From NCBI GenBank assembly GCA_018242685.1, contig JAFEBM010000034.1:47667-111666 (forward strand): DNA of 64,000 nt, given 5' to 3'. Positions within the stretch are counted from its first letter, which is position 1; each line of letters begins with the position of its first letter. Source of the stretch: Nitrospira sp. GTDB taxonomy: Bacteria; Nitrospirota; Nitrospiria; Nitrospirales; Nitrospiraceae. The position numbers were made by a program, and so were the translations under genes. Under the pieces are notes generated by a model. That model saw only the letters and a program-made list of their open reading frames with translations, did no database searches and was not told the origin of the DNA. This document shows positions 17,519-25,680 of the stretch, in pieces.

Positions 17519-18034
17519 ATGCATCTTGAACGGATCGGTTTGTCACAGCCCTCATCCATCGTATGGCTCTTAATGCTCACCATGGTGGCAGTTGGGTGTC
17601 CGTCGAAGACCGTCCGATATCCAGCAGAGCACGAGCGACTTCTCCGTATCGACCAAGCATTGGAATCTTTGCGGAGTGCCTATGAACGAAAGGATCGATC
17701 CGGGTTCCATTCCATGCTGTTGCCGCAGGGTCAGCTGGACGAACTGCAACGGCAAGTCGACATGGATTTCGAAGCCTTTTCCGCCATTTCCCTCGAGCTC
17801 AAGATCGAGCGGGTTGTGATCGAAAAAGACGATATCGACGTCTTCATCCATTGGCAAGGGACGTGGAAGAGAGATGCCGATGACATGGGTATCCGGCAAC
17901 GGGGCCATGCACGGTTGCAATGGGTCGGTACGCAATCGATTCTCTTGCGTAGCGCGCAGGGAGATTTGCCCTTCGGAATGAAAACGAAACAGATGTTGTC
18001 GGAACCTCCCTCCCCGTCGTCTCAACCACGATAA
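17519..18034 (+). CDS. putative lipoprotein of unknown function
   Basis: 171 residues from ATG 17519. N-terminus is an export signal (LSQPSSIVWLLMLTMVAVGC) with a plausible but non-ideal lipobox AVGC. The mature part has an amphipathic helix (IDQALESLRSAYERKDRSGF) followed by a beta-sheet region (LELKIERVVIEKDDIDVFIH, WQGTWKR), a layout like SnoaL/NTF2-type or DUF4440-like domains, but I would not assign it. The stop is 2 bases before nadB, so they are co-transcribed. Confidence 0.7.
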   Translation: MHLERIGLSQPSSIVWLLMLTMVAVGCPSKTVRYPAEHERLLRIDQALESLRSAYERKDRSGFHSMLLPQGQLDELQRQVDMDFEAFSAISLELKIERVVIEKDDIDVFIHWQGTWKRDADDMGIRQRGHARLQWVGTQSILLRSAQGDLPFGMKTKQMLSEPPSPSSQPR

Positions 18035-18036
18035 CG

Positions 18037-19671
18037 ATGCCGCTGAATACGCTGGGAGCAGATTTTCTTGTCATCGGCAGCGGAGTCGCCGGGCTACGCG
18101 CCGCCTTAAACCTCTGCCGAGCGGGTCGAGTGATCGTTCTCACCAAGGGTCATCCCTTACAAAGCAATTCCATCTTCGCGCAAGGAGGGGTCGCCGTGGC
18201 CTTGAGCGAAGAGGATGATGTCGCCATCCATTTGACGGATACCGTCAAGGCCGGACACGGCCTGTGTCGTCGTGAAGCGGTGCGAGTGTTGGTCGAGGAA
18301 GGGCCGGATCGAATTCAAGAGCTCATCCGCTGGGGCGCGAAGTTCGACAAAACCGATGGGAAATTCGCCTTTGCTCGTGAAGCGGCTCACAGCCGCAGCC
18401 GAATCCTCCGTGCAAGAGGCGATGCGACAGGAAACGAAATGGTGCGGGTGTTGATGGCGCAGGCCGCCCGACAAAAGCGGATAGTCAGGCTGGATTACCA
18501 CTTCACCGTCGATCTTGTGGTTGAGGAAGGCCGATGTTGCGGAGCGGTGGTGCTTGATGAACATTCAGGAGAGCGCTTCATCATACCCGCAAATGCCGTC
18601 ATCCTATCGACAGGAGGAGCAGGGCAGATTTTTGCGCGTACCACAAATCCGCCCAATGCGACCGGCGACGGCATCGCTATGGCATTTCGTGCAGGAGCGG
18701 AACTCCAGGACATGGAATTCGTTCAGTTTCACCCGACGTCGCTGTATCTGCCGTCGAGCCCCCCTTTTTTGTTGTCGGAAGCCATGCGGGGCGAGGGCGG
18801 TCAGCTGCGCAACAATAGGGGAGAGACGTTCATGCCACGGTATCACCCGCTCGGCGTCTTGGCTCCGCGGGATATCGTCGCGCGGGCTATCTGGGCGGAG
18901 ATGGCGGCGACGCGTGCACGGCATGTCTATCTTGATGTGACTCACTTGAGATCGAGTTTTGTCAAACGGCGATTTCCGACGATTTATGCGACCTGTCTGC
19001 GCCATGATATCGATATCACGGAAGAATGGATCCCGGTCTCTCCGAGCGCTCATTACATGATGGGAGGGGTTGCGACGGACATCAACGGGGCCACGACATT
19101 GCCGGGTCTTTTTGCGGCGGGCGAGGTGGCTTGCAGCGGTGTGCACGGCGCCAACAGATTGGCGAGCAATTCATTGCTGGAGGGATTGGTATTTGGAATG
19201 CGGGCCGGCGTTGCCGCTGTCGCCTGGGCCTCTCGCCGTTCGATGCCCGATTTGACTCACCATGTGGAGCGTTTGAGGCGCGGGCGGTTGGAACGATTGG
19301 AGGATGCCGAAAAAGTGCGCAGTTCGCTTCGACGAACTATGTGGGGGCAAGTGGGGCTCGTCCGTTCTCGGGAGTCGCTTGTTCGCGCCACGGCTCAGCT
19401 TGCGCGGTGGGAACGGATGGTGTCCAGAGCCTTTGCGGGGAGAGCCGATCTAGAGGTCAAGAACATGGTTCAAGTGGCGCATTGCGTGGCGGAAGCCGCA
19501 CTCTGGAGAGAAAACAGCGTCGGCGCCCATTATCGATCTGATTTTCCGGGATCCAAACGGCCGGGCTGGAAACAGCATAGTCAAGTGTGTTTGGGAGGCC
19601 AAACTACCGGCCAGGCTGATGTGAAGATACCGAAGCGGGTCGTGGCACGGCGTATTCCGAAGACGGGATGA
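18037..19671 (+). CDS. nadB: L-aspartate oxidase
   Basis: 544 residues. NadB oxidises L-aspartate to iminoaspartate with FAD, the first step of de novo NAD synthesis, feeding NadA. Motifs: FLVIGSGVAGLRAALNLCRA (FAD Rossmann fold), SNSIFAQGGVAVA, HSRSRILRARGDATG, EFVQFHPTSLY, FLLSEAMRGEGG, HYMMGGVATDINGATTLPGL and ACSGVHGANRLASNSLLEGL, all typical of the succinate dehydrogenase/aspartate oxidase family. nadA and nadC are not in the window. The C-terminus overlaps the convergent transglycosylase gene by 68 bases. Confidence 0.95.
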   Translation: MPLNTLGADFLVIGSGVAGLRAALNLCRAGRVIVLTKGHPLQSNSIFAQGGVAVALSEEDDVAIHLTDTVKAGHGLCRREAVRVLVEEGPDRIQELIRWGAKFDKTDGKFAFAREAAHSRSRILRARGDATGNEMVRVLMAQAARQKRIVRLDYHFTVDLVVEEGRCCGAVVLDEHSGERFIIPANAVILSTGGAGQIFARTTNPPNATGDGIAMAFRAGAELQDMEFVQFHPTSLYLPSSPPFLLSEAMRGEGGQLRNNRGETFMPRYHPLGVLAPRDIVARAIWAEMAATRARHVYLDVTHLRSSFVKRRFPTIYATCLRHDIDITEEWIPVSPSAHYMMGGVATDINGATTLPGLFAAGEVACSGVHGANRLASNSLLEGLVFGMRAGVAAVAWASRRSMPDLTHHVERLRRGRLERLEDAEKVRSSLRRTMWGQVGLVRSRESLVRATAQLARWERMVSRAFAGRADLEVKNMVQVAHCVAEAALWRENSVGAHYRSDFPGSKRPGWKQHSQVCLGGQTTGQADVKIPKRVVARRIPKTG

Positions 19672-20305
19672 TGTGGCCGGTCACGCCAAGGTCACGGGCG
19701 AGGAACAGTCGATAATACCGCAAGACCTTGCGGACATATTGGCGGGTTTCGTCGATCGGCGGAAGAGTTCGATAACGATCGACGACACGCTCCCCGGCGT
19801 TATAGGCAGCGAGCGCCAGCGGAAGGTTGCCGCGGAATCGGTCGAGCAACTGGCGTAAGTACTTCGTCCCTCCTCCGATATTGTCCTCGGGATCGTAGAG
19901 GTCCCGAACCTCCAGTTTCACGGCCGTTTGCGGCATCAATTGCATCAATCCAATGGCTCCCGCTCGTGATACCGCGCGAGGGTCGAAATCCGATTCGGCC
20001 TTGATGATGGCGCGAATAAGAGCAGGGTGGAGTTGATGTTGCCGTGAGAATCGACTGATCACCGGTTCCAACTCCTGCTCTGAGAGAACGGGATGCAGCC
20101 GATTTGGGTGGAGGTCGATCCGGCGGTACCGAGCGTCAGAGGGAACGTTGGTGAGCGATATCGTCCCTTTGGCATCGACATATTGGTAAATCTCTGCCCG
20201 ACTATCACTTGGAACCGTCAGCAGGACGCTGCCGCTCAATGCGACAAGGAGGGCCATACCGGGCCGGCTGATTGAGGAACGATGCAGTTTGTTCGGTTTT
20301 GGCAT
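19604..20305 (-). CDS. lytic transglycosylase with DUF4124-like N-terminus
   Basis: 233 residues from ATG 20305; ATG 20329 is also possible, but a TTGACA at 20338-20343 on this strand fits a -35 that would start transcription downstream of 20329. Signal peptide ALLVALSGSVLLTVPSDSRA, then EIYQYVDAKGTISLTNVPSD (DUF4124-like strand-rich segment) and an SLT domain: HPALIRAIIKAESDFDPRAV with the catalytic Glu, SRAGAIGLMQLMPQTA, NIGGGTKYLRQLLDRF, LALAAYNAGERVV. It cleaves peptidoglycan glycan strands in the periplasm. Tail-to-tail overlap of 68 bases with nadB. Confidence 0.9.
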   Translation of the reverse strand: MPKPNKLHRSSISRPGMALLVALSGSVLLTVPSDSRAEIYQYVDAKGTISLTNVPSDARYRRIDLHPNRLHPVLSEQELEPVISRFSRQHQLHPALIRAIIKAESDFDPRAVSRAGAIGLMQLMPQTAVKLEVRDLYDPEDNIGGGTKYLRQLLDRFRGNLPLALAAYNAGERVVDRYRTLPPIDETRQYVRKVLRYYRLFLARDLGVTGHIIPSSEYAVPRPASVSSHQPGR

Positions 20306-20423
20306 GGTCAAACGATAGCAGTCTGTCATTGTCTGTCAAGGAAATGCAGATCTTGTGCCTTGGGAGATCTGTAGAATCTGAGGGAAAATGGAAAGATGAT
20401 GTTTTATAGGCGGGAGGACTGTA

Positions 20424-21290
20424 CTAAAATCGGCCTCGTACCGCTACGAATTGCGCCCTTAGCTTCAGGGTAAGCGGACCCGGTTTGCCATCGCCGACAG
20501 GTCTGCGATCGACGAAAGTCACCGGCATGATCTCCATGCTGGTGTTCGTGAGAAAGCATTCGTCGGCCCGGTACAACTGGTCGACGGTATAGCGACCTTC
20601 TTCGACGTGCATGTTGAGTTCCTCGGCCAACCGAATCACGATGTTTCTGGTGATGCCGTCGAGTAAGCCGCATTCCAGGGTGGGCGTTCGCAGCGTGCCG
20701 TCCATTACAAAGAACAGATTGCTGATGGTGCATTCGGTCAGATGCTGTTCCCAATTGAGCAGGATGCTGTCGAATGCGCCTGCTGCGATCGCTTCGCGTT
20801 TGGCTTGGATATTGTTCAGGAAGTTCGTAGTTTTGATCTGTGGGGACAAGGCATGCGGTAAATTCCGCTTCGTGGAAGCCACGATCACATTGACACCTCT
20901 TTCATAGAGATAGGACGCCGGAGGCACGAGGGGTTTAGCCATCACAACGACGGTCGGCGACGAACAGAGTGCCGGATCAAGTCCGATGTCTCCGGCCCCT
21001 CGAGAAACTGTGATTCTTAGATAGGCGTCTTGCAGATCAGTCCCGACGTCGTTGCGGATCATCGCCTCATGCAGAATGTCTCCCCAGTTTTTCACCGGAA
21101 TCGGAATCGTCAGGCCGATTTCCGTCGCGGAACGGAATAGTCGTGACAAATGTTCGTTTCGCATGAAGATGCGGGGGCCGTACGAGCGAATCGTTTCATA
21201 GACCCCATCGCCGTAGAGAAATCCATGGTCGAAGACCGAGATCACCGCCTCTTCGTCTGTGACGAACTTGTTATTCAGGTATATCCACAT
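20424..21290 (-). CDS. pabC: class IV aminotransferase, likely aminodeoxychorismate lyase
   Basis: 288 residues, PLP fold-type IV: VFDHGFLYGDGVYETIRSY at the N-terminus, KRNLPHALSPQIKTTNFLNN with the catalytic Lys, FDSILLNWEQHLTECTISNL and LLDGITRNIVIRLAEEL. Branched-chain aminotransferases share this fold, but the gene starts only 2 bases after a PabB/TrpE-like gene, which favours 4-amino-4-deoxychorismate lyase giving p-aminobenzoate for folate. D-amino acid transaminase is less likely. Confidence 0.8.
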   Translation of the reverse strand: MWIYLNNKFVTDEEAVISVFDHGFLYGDGVYETIRSYGPRIFMRNEHLSRLFRSATEIGLTIPIPVKNWGDILHEAMIRNDVGTDLQDAYLRITVSRGAGDIGLDPALCSSPTVVVMAKPLVPPASYLYERGVNVIVASTKRNLPHALSPQIKTTNFLNNIQAKREAIAAGAFDSILLNWEQHLTECTISNLFFVMDGTLRTPTLECGLLDGITRNIVIRLAEELNMHVEEGRYTVDQLYRADECFLTNTSMEIMPVTFVDRRPVGDGKPGPLTLKLRAQFVAVRGRF

Positions 21291-21292
21291 GG

Positions 21293-22780
21293 TTATGAAA
21301 AGGCGCTGAAGAAAGCCTGGGCCTTATGAATCGTTTCCTCATATTCGCGCGTCGGGTCTGAATCGGCCACAATGCCCGCTCCGACCTGAAGGTAGCCCAC
21401 GGCGTTCCGCATGATCAGCGTGCGTATCAGGATATTGAAGTCGAGCTCTCCGCTCCAGCTGAGATAGCCCATCGAACCGGTGTACGGACCGCGGCGTACG
21501 GGCTCCAACTCCTCGATGATCTCCATGCAACGGATCTTGGGTACGCCGGTAATCGTTCCACCGGGAAACATGGCTTTCAGCAGGTCGAAACCAGTCGCAT
21601 GATCCTCGAGGGTGCCGGCCACATGCGAAACCAGATGGTTGACATGAGAATATTGTTCCAATGACATTAATTCATCCATATGGACGCTTCCGAAACGGCA
21701 GACTCGCCCGAGGTCGTTCCGTTCAAGGTCGACCAACATGATATGTTCCGCGCGTTCCTTTTCGTTTGTGTGTAATTCCTCGATCAGCCGTTGATCGTCG
21801 AAGGCGCTTTTGCCGCGGGGCCTGGTTCCCGCGATCGGCCTCGTATCGGCTTGACGCCCTTCCAGCCGAACGAGCCGTTCAGGAGAGGAACTGATGAGGC
21901 GAACCCTGTCGAACCGGAGTACGCCTGAGAAGGGTGAAGGGTTCAATGTGCGCAAGCGACTATAGGCAGAGAGATCGGTTTGAAGGTCCCCGAGAGAGGA
22001 GAATGCTTCACAGGTCACATTGAAGCGGTGGGAGAGGTTGACTTGATAGATATCACCGGCTGCGATGTATTCCTTGCAACGGCTCACGTTCTGACTATAG
22101 ACCGCCTGTTCCTGTTCCGGTGTAAACGTCAGGCGACCGAGCTTGCTCCAGTCCGCGTCGACTGTGACAGGCCTTGTCAATCGGGCTTCAAATTCGGTCA
22201 GACGATCCCTCCCCTCGCGAAACAGCTTTTCCCGAGGCTCGCCCAAAAATCGTTCGAGCGGCGGACAGAATATGAGTACCAGGCGGTTCAACTCATGGTC
22301 GATTGCCGCAATGAGATCGAAAAATGCGAACTCCATATCGGGGATAGTAAGGTCATCGACGGCTAAGCACGGCAACCGTTCGAACTGGCGCGCGAGATCA
22401 TAACTCAAGTAGCCGACCGCGCCGCCGAAAAACGGTGGAACATCGGGAGGACGAATGATCCGCTGATGGGTCAGGAGGTGAGACAAACGTTGAAACGGAG
22501 ATGGGCCTGACTCCATGTGGCCTTGAATCGATCGGCGCACAAAGGTATCCCCTTTCCCATACAACGTTTGATAGGGATTGACGCCAAAGTACGAATACCG
22601 TCCCATAACGCCTTCACCGTTGCCGCTCTCAAAGAGAAACGAGGGGCGTCGCGCTGAGGCGATCTTCGCGTACAGGTCGAACGGACTTGCCGGGGGAGAG
22701 GGGACGGTCAAGATAAGCGGCGAAGGAGAACCGTGCAAAAATGGCATCGACGAGGGTAAGGTTCTCGGCATAATTGGCAC
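21293..22780 (-). CDS. pabB: chorismate-utilising enzyme, PabB/TrpE family
   Basis: 495 residues if GTG 22780 is used; ATG 22771 or 22747 are alternatives. The C-terminal half is a chorismate-binding domain: AGDIYQVNLSHRF, SSSPERLVRL, PIAGTRPRG (residues 315-323), MLVDLERNDLGRV, FPGGTITGVPKIRCMEII and VGAGIVADSDP. Operon position with a pabC-like gene points to aminodeoxychorismate synthase component I. Against this, typical PabB has Lys in PIKGT, the nucleophile for the amination, while Ala at this position is usual for anthranilate synthase TrpE. So either a PabB with a relaxed motif or a TrpE-like enzyme. No glutaminase subunit gene is adjacent. Confidence 0.8.
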   Translation of the reverse strand: MPIMPRTLPSSMPFLHGSPSPLILTVPSPPASPFDLYAKIASARRPSFLFESGNGEGVMGRYSYFGVNPYQTLYGKGDTFVRRSIQGHMESGPSPFQRLSHLLTHQRIIRPPDVPPFFGGAVGYLSYDLARQFERLPCLAVDDLTIPDMEFAFFDLIAAIDHELNRLVLIFCPPLERFLGEPREKLFREGRDRLTEFEARLTRPVTVDADWSKLGRLTFTPEQEQAVYSQNVSRCKEYIAAGDIYQVNLSHRFNVTCEAFSSLGDLQTDLSAYSRLRTLNPSPFSGVLRFDRVRLISSSPERLVRLEGRQADTRPIAGTRPRGKSAFDDQRLIEELHTNEKERAEHIMLVDLERNDLGRVCRFGSVHMDELMSLEQYSHVNHLVSHVAGTLEDHATGFDLLKAMFPGGTITGVPKIRCMEIIEELEPVRRGPYTGSMGYLSWSGELDFNILIRTLIMRNAVGYLQVGAGIVADSDPTREYEETIHKAQAFFSAFS

Positions 22781-22877
22781 GTTTTCAACAACACCCTAAA
22801 TGCAGGAGGCCGTGGTTGTGAGGCCGTGGGGCTCCACTATACCGCAGCGATTTCTGCGCGCATAGGCCTCTAACCGC

Positions 22878-22907
22878 TTGACATTTCAAGCAGGGTTTTG
22901 CTTAAAT
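22878..22907 (+). promoter_or_regulatory. promoter of the atpZ-B-E-F operon
   Basis: Consensus TTGACA at 22878-22883, 18-base spacer, TTAAAT at 22902-22907, ending 59 bases before the atpZ ATG. Divergent from pabB with about 100 bases between. Confidence 0.65.
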
Positions 22908-22966
22908 TGCGCACCCCATCAGGGGCAGAGTTCTGTTCACGTGCTCTCGCCTTCCGTGGGTTTGGG

Positions 22967-23212
22967 ATGCCCCCTCCACAAGATCCCTTATATGCGGGGC
23001 TCGGTCAGGCCGTTCGAATCGGAACGGAACTGCTGGCTGCGCTGATCGTTGGAGGTGGGCTTGGATGGGTCGTCGATACGTATCTCTTAGGGACAACTCC
23101 GTGGGGACTCGTCATTGGGTTGGTCTTCGGTGCAGGAGCCGGAATGAGGAACGCCTATCGATCCGCACAGCGATGGAAAGGCCCGTCGGATAACGAAAAT
23201 AAGCAGGGATAG
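22967..23212 (+). CDS. atpZ: AtpZ/AtpI-like ATP synthase accessory protein
   Basis: 81 residues from ATG 22967; a longer frame from 22898 begins within or beside the promoter and is rejected. Two hydrophobic helices (IGTELLAALIVGGGLGWVVD and WGLVIGLVFGAGAGMRNAYR) separated by a short turn containing LLGTTP: the AtpZ/AtpI hairpin thought to help c-ring assembly or Mg uptake. It starts the F0 operon, 3 bases before atpB. Confidence 0.85.
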   Translation: MPPPQDPLYAGLGQAVRIGTELLAALIVGGGLGWVVDTYLLGTTPWGLVIGLVFGAGAGMRNAYRSAQRWKGPSDNENKQG

Positions 23213-23215
23213 TCC

Positions 23216-23968
23216 ATGGAAGAAAGTCCGCTCCATCAATTCGAACTTCATCACTGGATTCCACTCTCGATCGGCGGTGTGGACATTTCCATCAATAAAG
23301 CCGTGATCTTTATGTGGATTGTCATCGCCGTAGCGGCGGTCCTCATGATCATGGCAGGATCGTCGCGCAAACTGGTGCCCGGCAAGTTGCAGAGTCTGGC
23401 GGAGATGATGGTGGAGTTCATTCGCAACATGATCCTGGATACGATGGGGAAGGATGGGATGCGATTTTTCCCGTTCGTCGCCACGCTCTTCTTATTTATT
23501 CTTTTTTCCAATTATATCGGGTTGATTCCCGGCACCTATACGGTGACGAGCCAAATTGTTGTAACGGCCGTGTTCTCATTCTTTGTATATGGGGTTAGTT
23601 TGGTGATTGGATTCTGGTTACATGGGGTGAAGTATTTCGGCATTCTCGTTCCACCTGGTACTCCCGGATGGCTGGTGCCCCTCATGATCCCAATCGAGAT
23701 CATCAGTCAGATCGCACGGCCCGTATCGTTGGCCGTCCGGTTGTTCGCCAACATGACGGCTGGCCATGTGATGATTGCGGTCTTGTCCGGCCTCACAATC
23801 AGCGGCGGCTTGTTGATCGGCTGGTTGCCCTTAGTAGTTTCGATTGGTGTTTATCTGTTGGAATTTTTGCTTATCGCGTTCATTCAAGCCTATATTTTTA
23901 CTATCTTAACGTGTGTCTACCTGGGAGATGCATTTCATTTACATGGTCATGAGGAGCAGGCGCATTAG
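23216..23968 (+). CDS. atpB: ATP synthase F0 subunit a
   Basis: 250 residues with five to six transmembrane helices. The essential Arg lies in ISQIARPVSLAVRLFANMTA, and the C-terminal helix contains EFLLIAFIQAYIFTILTCVY with the usual Glu/Gln pair facing the c-ring. Subunit a carries the two proton half-channels. N-terminal HHWIPLSIGGVDISINKAVI is the typical periplasmic start. Confidence 0.96.
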   Translation: MEESPLHQFELHHWIPLSIGGVDISINKAVIFMWIVIAVAAVLMIMAGSSRKLVPGKLQSLAEMMVEFIRNMILDTMGKDGMRFFPFVATLFLFILFSNYIGLIPGTYTVTSQIVVTAVFSFFVYGVSLVIGFWLHGVKYFGILVPPGTPGWLVPLMIPIEIISQIARPVSLAVRLFANMTAGHVMIAVLSGLTISGGLLIGWLPLVVSIGVYLLEFLLIAFIQAYIFTILTCVYLGDAFHLHGHEEQAH

Positions 23969-24004
23969 CGCATGCGGGTTTAGCCAAGGGAGGAGTAAGC
24001 CATA

Positions 24005-24238
24005 ATGGATTCAGCAGCAGCAGGGTTGATCGGTATGGGATGTGCCGCGGCAGGATTTGCCGGAGCCGGTGTGGGGATCGGCTACATCTTCGGGAAGATG
24101 ATTGAAGTGGTGGCACGCCAGCCTGAAGCAGAAGCTCGCGTCACGAAGTATATGTGGATCGGGTTCGCGCTGGTAGAAGCCATTGCGTTGTATGGCTTGG
24201 TCATCGCCTTCATCATCATGGGCTTTCGCAAAGGCTAG
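24005..24238 (+). CDS. atpE: ATP synthase F0 subunit c
   Basis: 77 residues, two transmembrane helices joined by the polar loop EVVARQPEAEARV. The ion-binding carboxylate is the Glu in WIGFALVEAIALYG (about residue 59). The residue after it is Ala rather than Ser/Thr, so the sodium-binding set is incomplete and protons are the likely coupling ion. GGAGG precedes the ATG. A hairpin follows before atpF. Confidence 0.96.
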   Translation: MDSAAAGLIGMGCAAAGFAGAGVGIGYIFGKMIEVVARQPEAEARVTKYMWIGFALVEAIALYGLVIAFIIMGFRKG

Positions 24239-24250
24239 GAGCAGGTTTAG

Positions 24251-24300
24251 GTTTAGGTCAAGGCTGAGGAAGGAATGGATCTCAACCTCAGCCTGAACCG
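24251..24300 (+). promoter_or_regulatory. hairpin in the atpE-atpF gap
   Basis: AGGCTGAGG at 24261-24269 pairs exactly with CCTCAGCCT at 24286-24294 around a 16-base loop; flanking GGTTTAGG and GAACC bases can extend the stem with mismatches. There is no T-run, so it is less like a terminator than an mRNA-stabilising or attenuating element, which would fit the much higher need for subunit c than b. Confidence 0.6.
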
Positions 24301-24320
24301 CAGCCTTCCTGGGAGAAACC

Positions 24321-24827
24321 ATGCCACAGTTTGAATCAACCTTTTTTTCTTCATTGATTTTCTGGGAGGTCATCTCGTTCGGGATTCTCTTGTTCGTGCT
24401 CTATAAGTATGCATTTCCCGGCATCTTGAGCGCCTTGGAAGAGCGTGAAAAGAAAATTAAAGACAGCCTCGATCAGGCGGAGCAGCACCGGTCCGAGGCC
24501 GAGCGACAATTGAAGGAATATGAAGCAAAGCTCAGCGCGGTGGGAAAGGAAGCCGAGGCCATTCTTGCGGCAGCAAAGGAACGCGCTCAACGGTTGCTCG
24601 ATGAGAACGAACAACGGTTGACCGCTGAGGCGGAGCGTATCAAGGGTGATGCGGCGCGCGAGATCGAGCAAGAGCGCCGTAAAGCGCTACAAGATATTCG
24701 AACCCACACGACTGAACTCGCGCTTATGGTGGCGGAAAAAGTCGTTCAGCGGAGCTTAACGGAAGCCGATCAGCGAAGATTCGCAGACGAAGCGCTTGAG
24801 GCGCTTTCGAAATCACATTCGCGCTGA
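24321..24827 (+). CDS. atpF: ATP synthase F0 subunit b
   Basis: 168 residues: one N-terminal membrane helix (FFSSLIFWEVISFGILLFVL) followed by a long charged coiled coil (EEREKKIKDSLDQAEQHRSE onwards) that forms the peripheral stalk. Last gene of the block; atpH-A-G-D-C do not follow, the next gene being larE on the other strand. The F1 genes must lie elsewhere, as in other organisms with a split ATP-synthase operon. Confidence 0.95.
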   Translation: MPQFESTFFSSLIFWEVISFGILLFVLYKYAFPGILSALEEREKKIKDSLDQAEQHRSEAERQLKEYEAKLSAVGKEAEAILAAAKERAQRLLDENEQRLTAEAERIKGDAAREIEQERRKALQDIRTHTTELALMVAEKVVQRSLTEADQRRFADEALEALSKSHSR

Positions 24828-24843
24828 CGTGTCGCGATCTGTC

Positions 24844-24871
24844 GGTGGAGTCAGCTCAGGGTGACTCCACC
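24844..24871 (+). terminator. perfect inverted repeat between convergent atpF and larE
   Basis: GGTGGAGTCA at 24844-24853 and TGACTCCACC at 24862-24871 form a 10-bp perfect stem with an 8-base loop. It covers the larE stop codon and follows the atpF stop by 16 bases, so it may serve both directions. A T-tract is lacking, so intrinsic termination would be weak. Confidence 0.5.
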
Positions 24872-25660
24872 CGGGCGATATCCTTCCAAATCCACCGTGA
24901 CAAATTTGAACCCCAGCGCTTTCAGTCTCACACTGATCTCCGCACACCGATTTGATGTCATGAGCCGGGGGAGTTCGTCCTGCGCCAATTCAATCCGCGC
25001 GATCTCACCGTGATTTCGTACTCGAAAATGACGGAATCCCTCACGATGCAAGACGGCTTCGGCTTTTTCAACACGGTGCAATTTTTCCACTGTGATCATG
25101 TTCCCACGCGGGATCCGCGACGAGAGACAAGCCGCAGCCGGTTTGTCCCAATTCGAAAGCCCCAGATCCTTGGCAAGGATGCGGATGTCGGCCTTTGATA
25201 GTTGGGCCTCCACGAGCGGGCTGCGCACGCCCCATTCATGTGCGGCTTTGATGCCCGGACGGTCATCACCCAGATCGTCCAAGTTGGTTCCATCCACCAC
25301 ATACGTGGCAGCCTTTGATTGACGCATATTTCCAAGAAGTTGATACAGGTCGGTCTTACAGTGAAAACAACGATTTGCGTCATTCCTCACGAAGTCGTCA
25401 ATGGCCAGCTGATCCGTCTGTACGGTTTCATGGCGGGCACCGATTTCCTGAGCGACCAGTTCTGCAGCTTCCAACTCAAGTGATGGAAACGTCGGTGAGA
25501 TGGCCGTGATGCCGACCGCCTTCTCGTGGAGTTGGTCGTGCGCGACCTTCAGCACGAAGGTGCTGTCGATTCCCCCGGAATAGGCCACCACGACCGAGCC
25601 CATCTCCGTCAGGAGAGTTCGGAGCCGATGGAGCTTCTGTTGGAGAAAGGGCGATTGCAT
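24851..25660 (-). CDS. larE: LarE-type ATP-dependent sacrificial sulfur transferase
   Basis: 269 residues. PP-loop AYSGGIDSTF near residue 27 binds ATP for adenylylation. C178 in WDKPAAACLSSRIP corresponds to the sulfur-donating Cys of LarE; a CxxC pair at C98 and C101 (NRCFHCKTDLY) gives three cysteines, a number compatible with the variants that carry a [4Fe-4S] cluster instead of sacrificing a residue (inference). LarE adds sulfur to pyridinium dicarboxylate for the nickel-pincer nucleotide. No larA, larB or larC is visible nearby, so the protein could also serve another thiolation. Confidence 0.88.
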   Translation of the reverse strand: MQSPFLQQKLHRLRTLLTEMGSVVVAYSGGIDSTFVLKVAHDQLHEKAVGITAISPTFPSLELEAAELVAQEIGARHETVQTDQLAIDDFVRNDANRCFHCKTDLYQLLGNMRQSKAATYVVDGTNLDDLGDDRPGIKAAHEWGVRSPLVEAQLSKADIRILAKDLGLSNWDKPAAACLSSRIPRGNMITVEKLHRVEKAEAVLHREGFRHFRVRNHGEIARIELAQDELPRLMTSNRCAEISVRLKALGFKFVTVDLEGYRPGGVTLS

Positions 25661-25680
25661 AGTATGGGCTTTCAGCGAGC

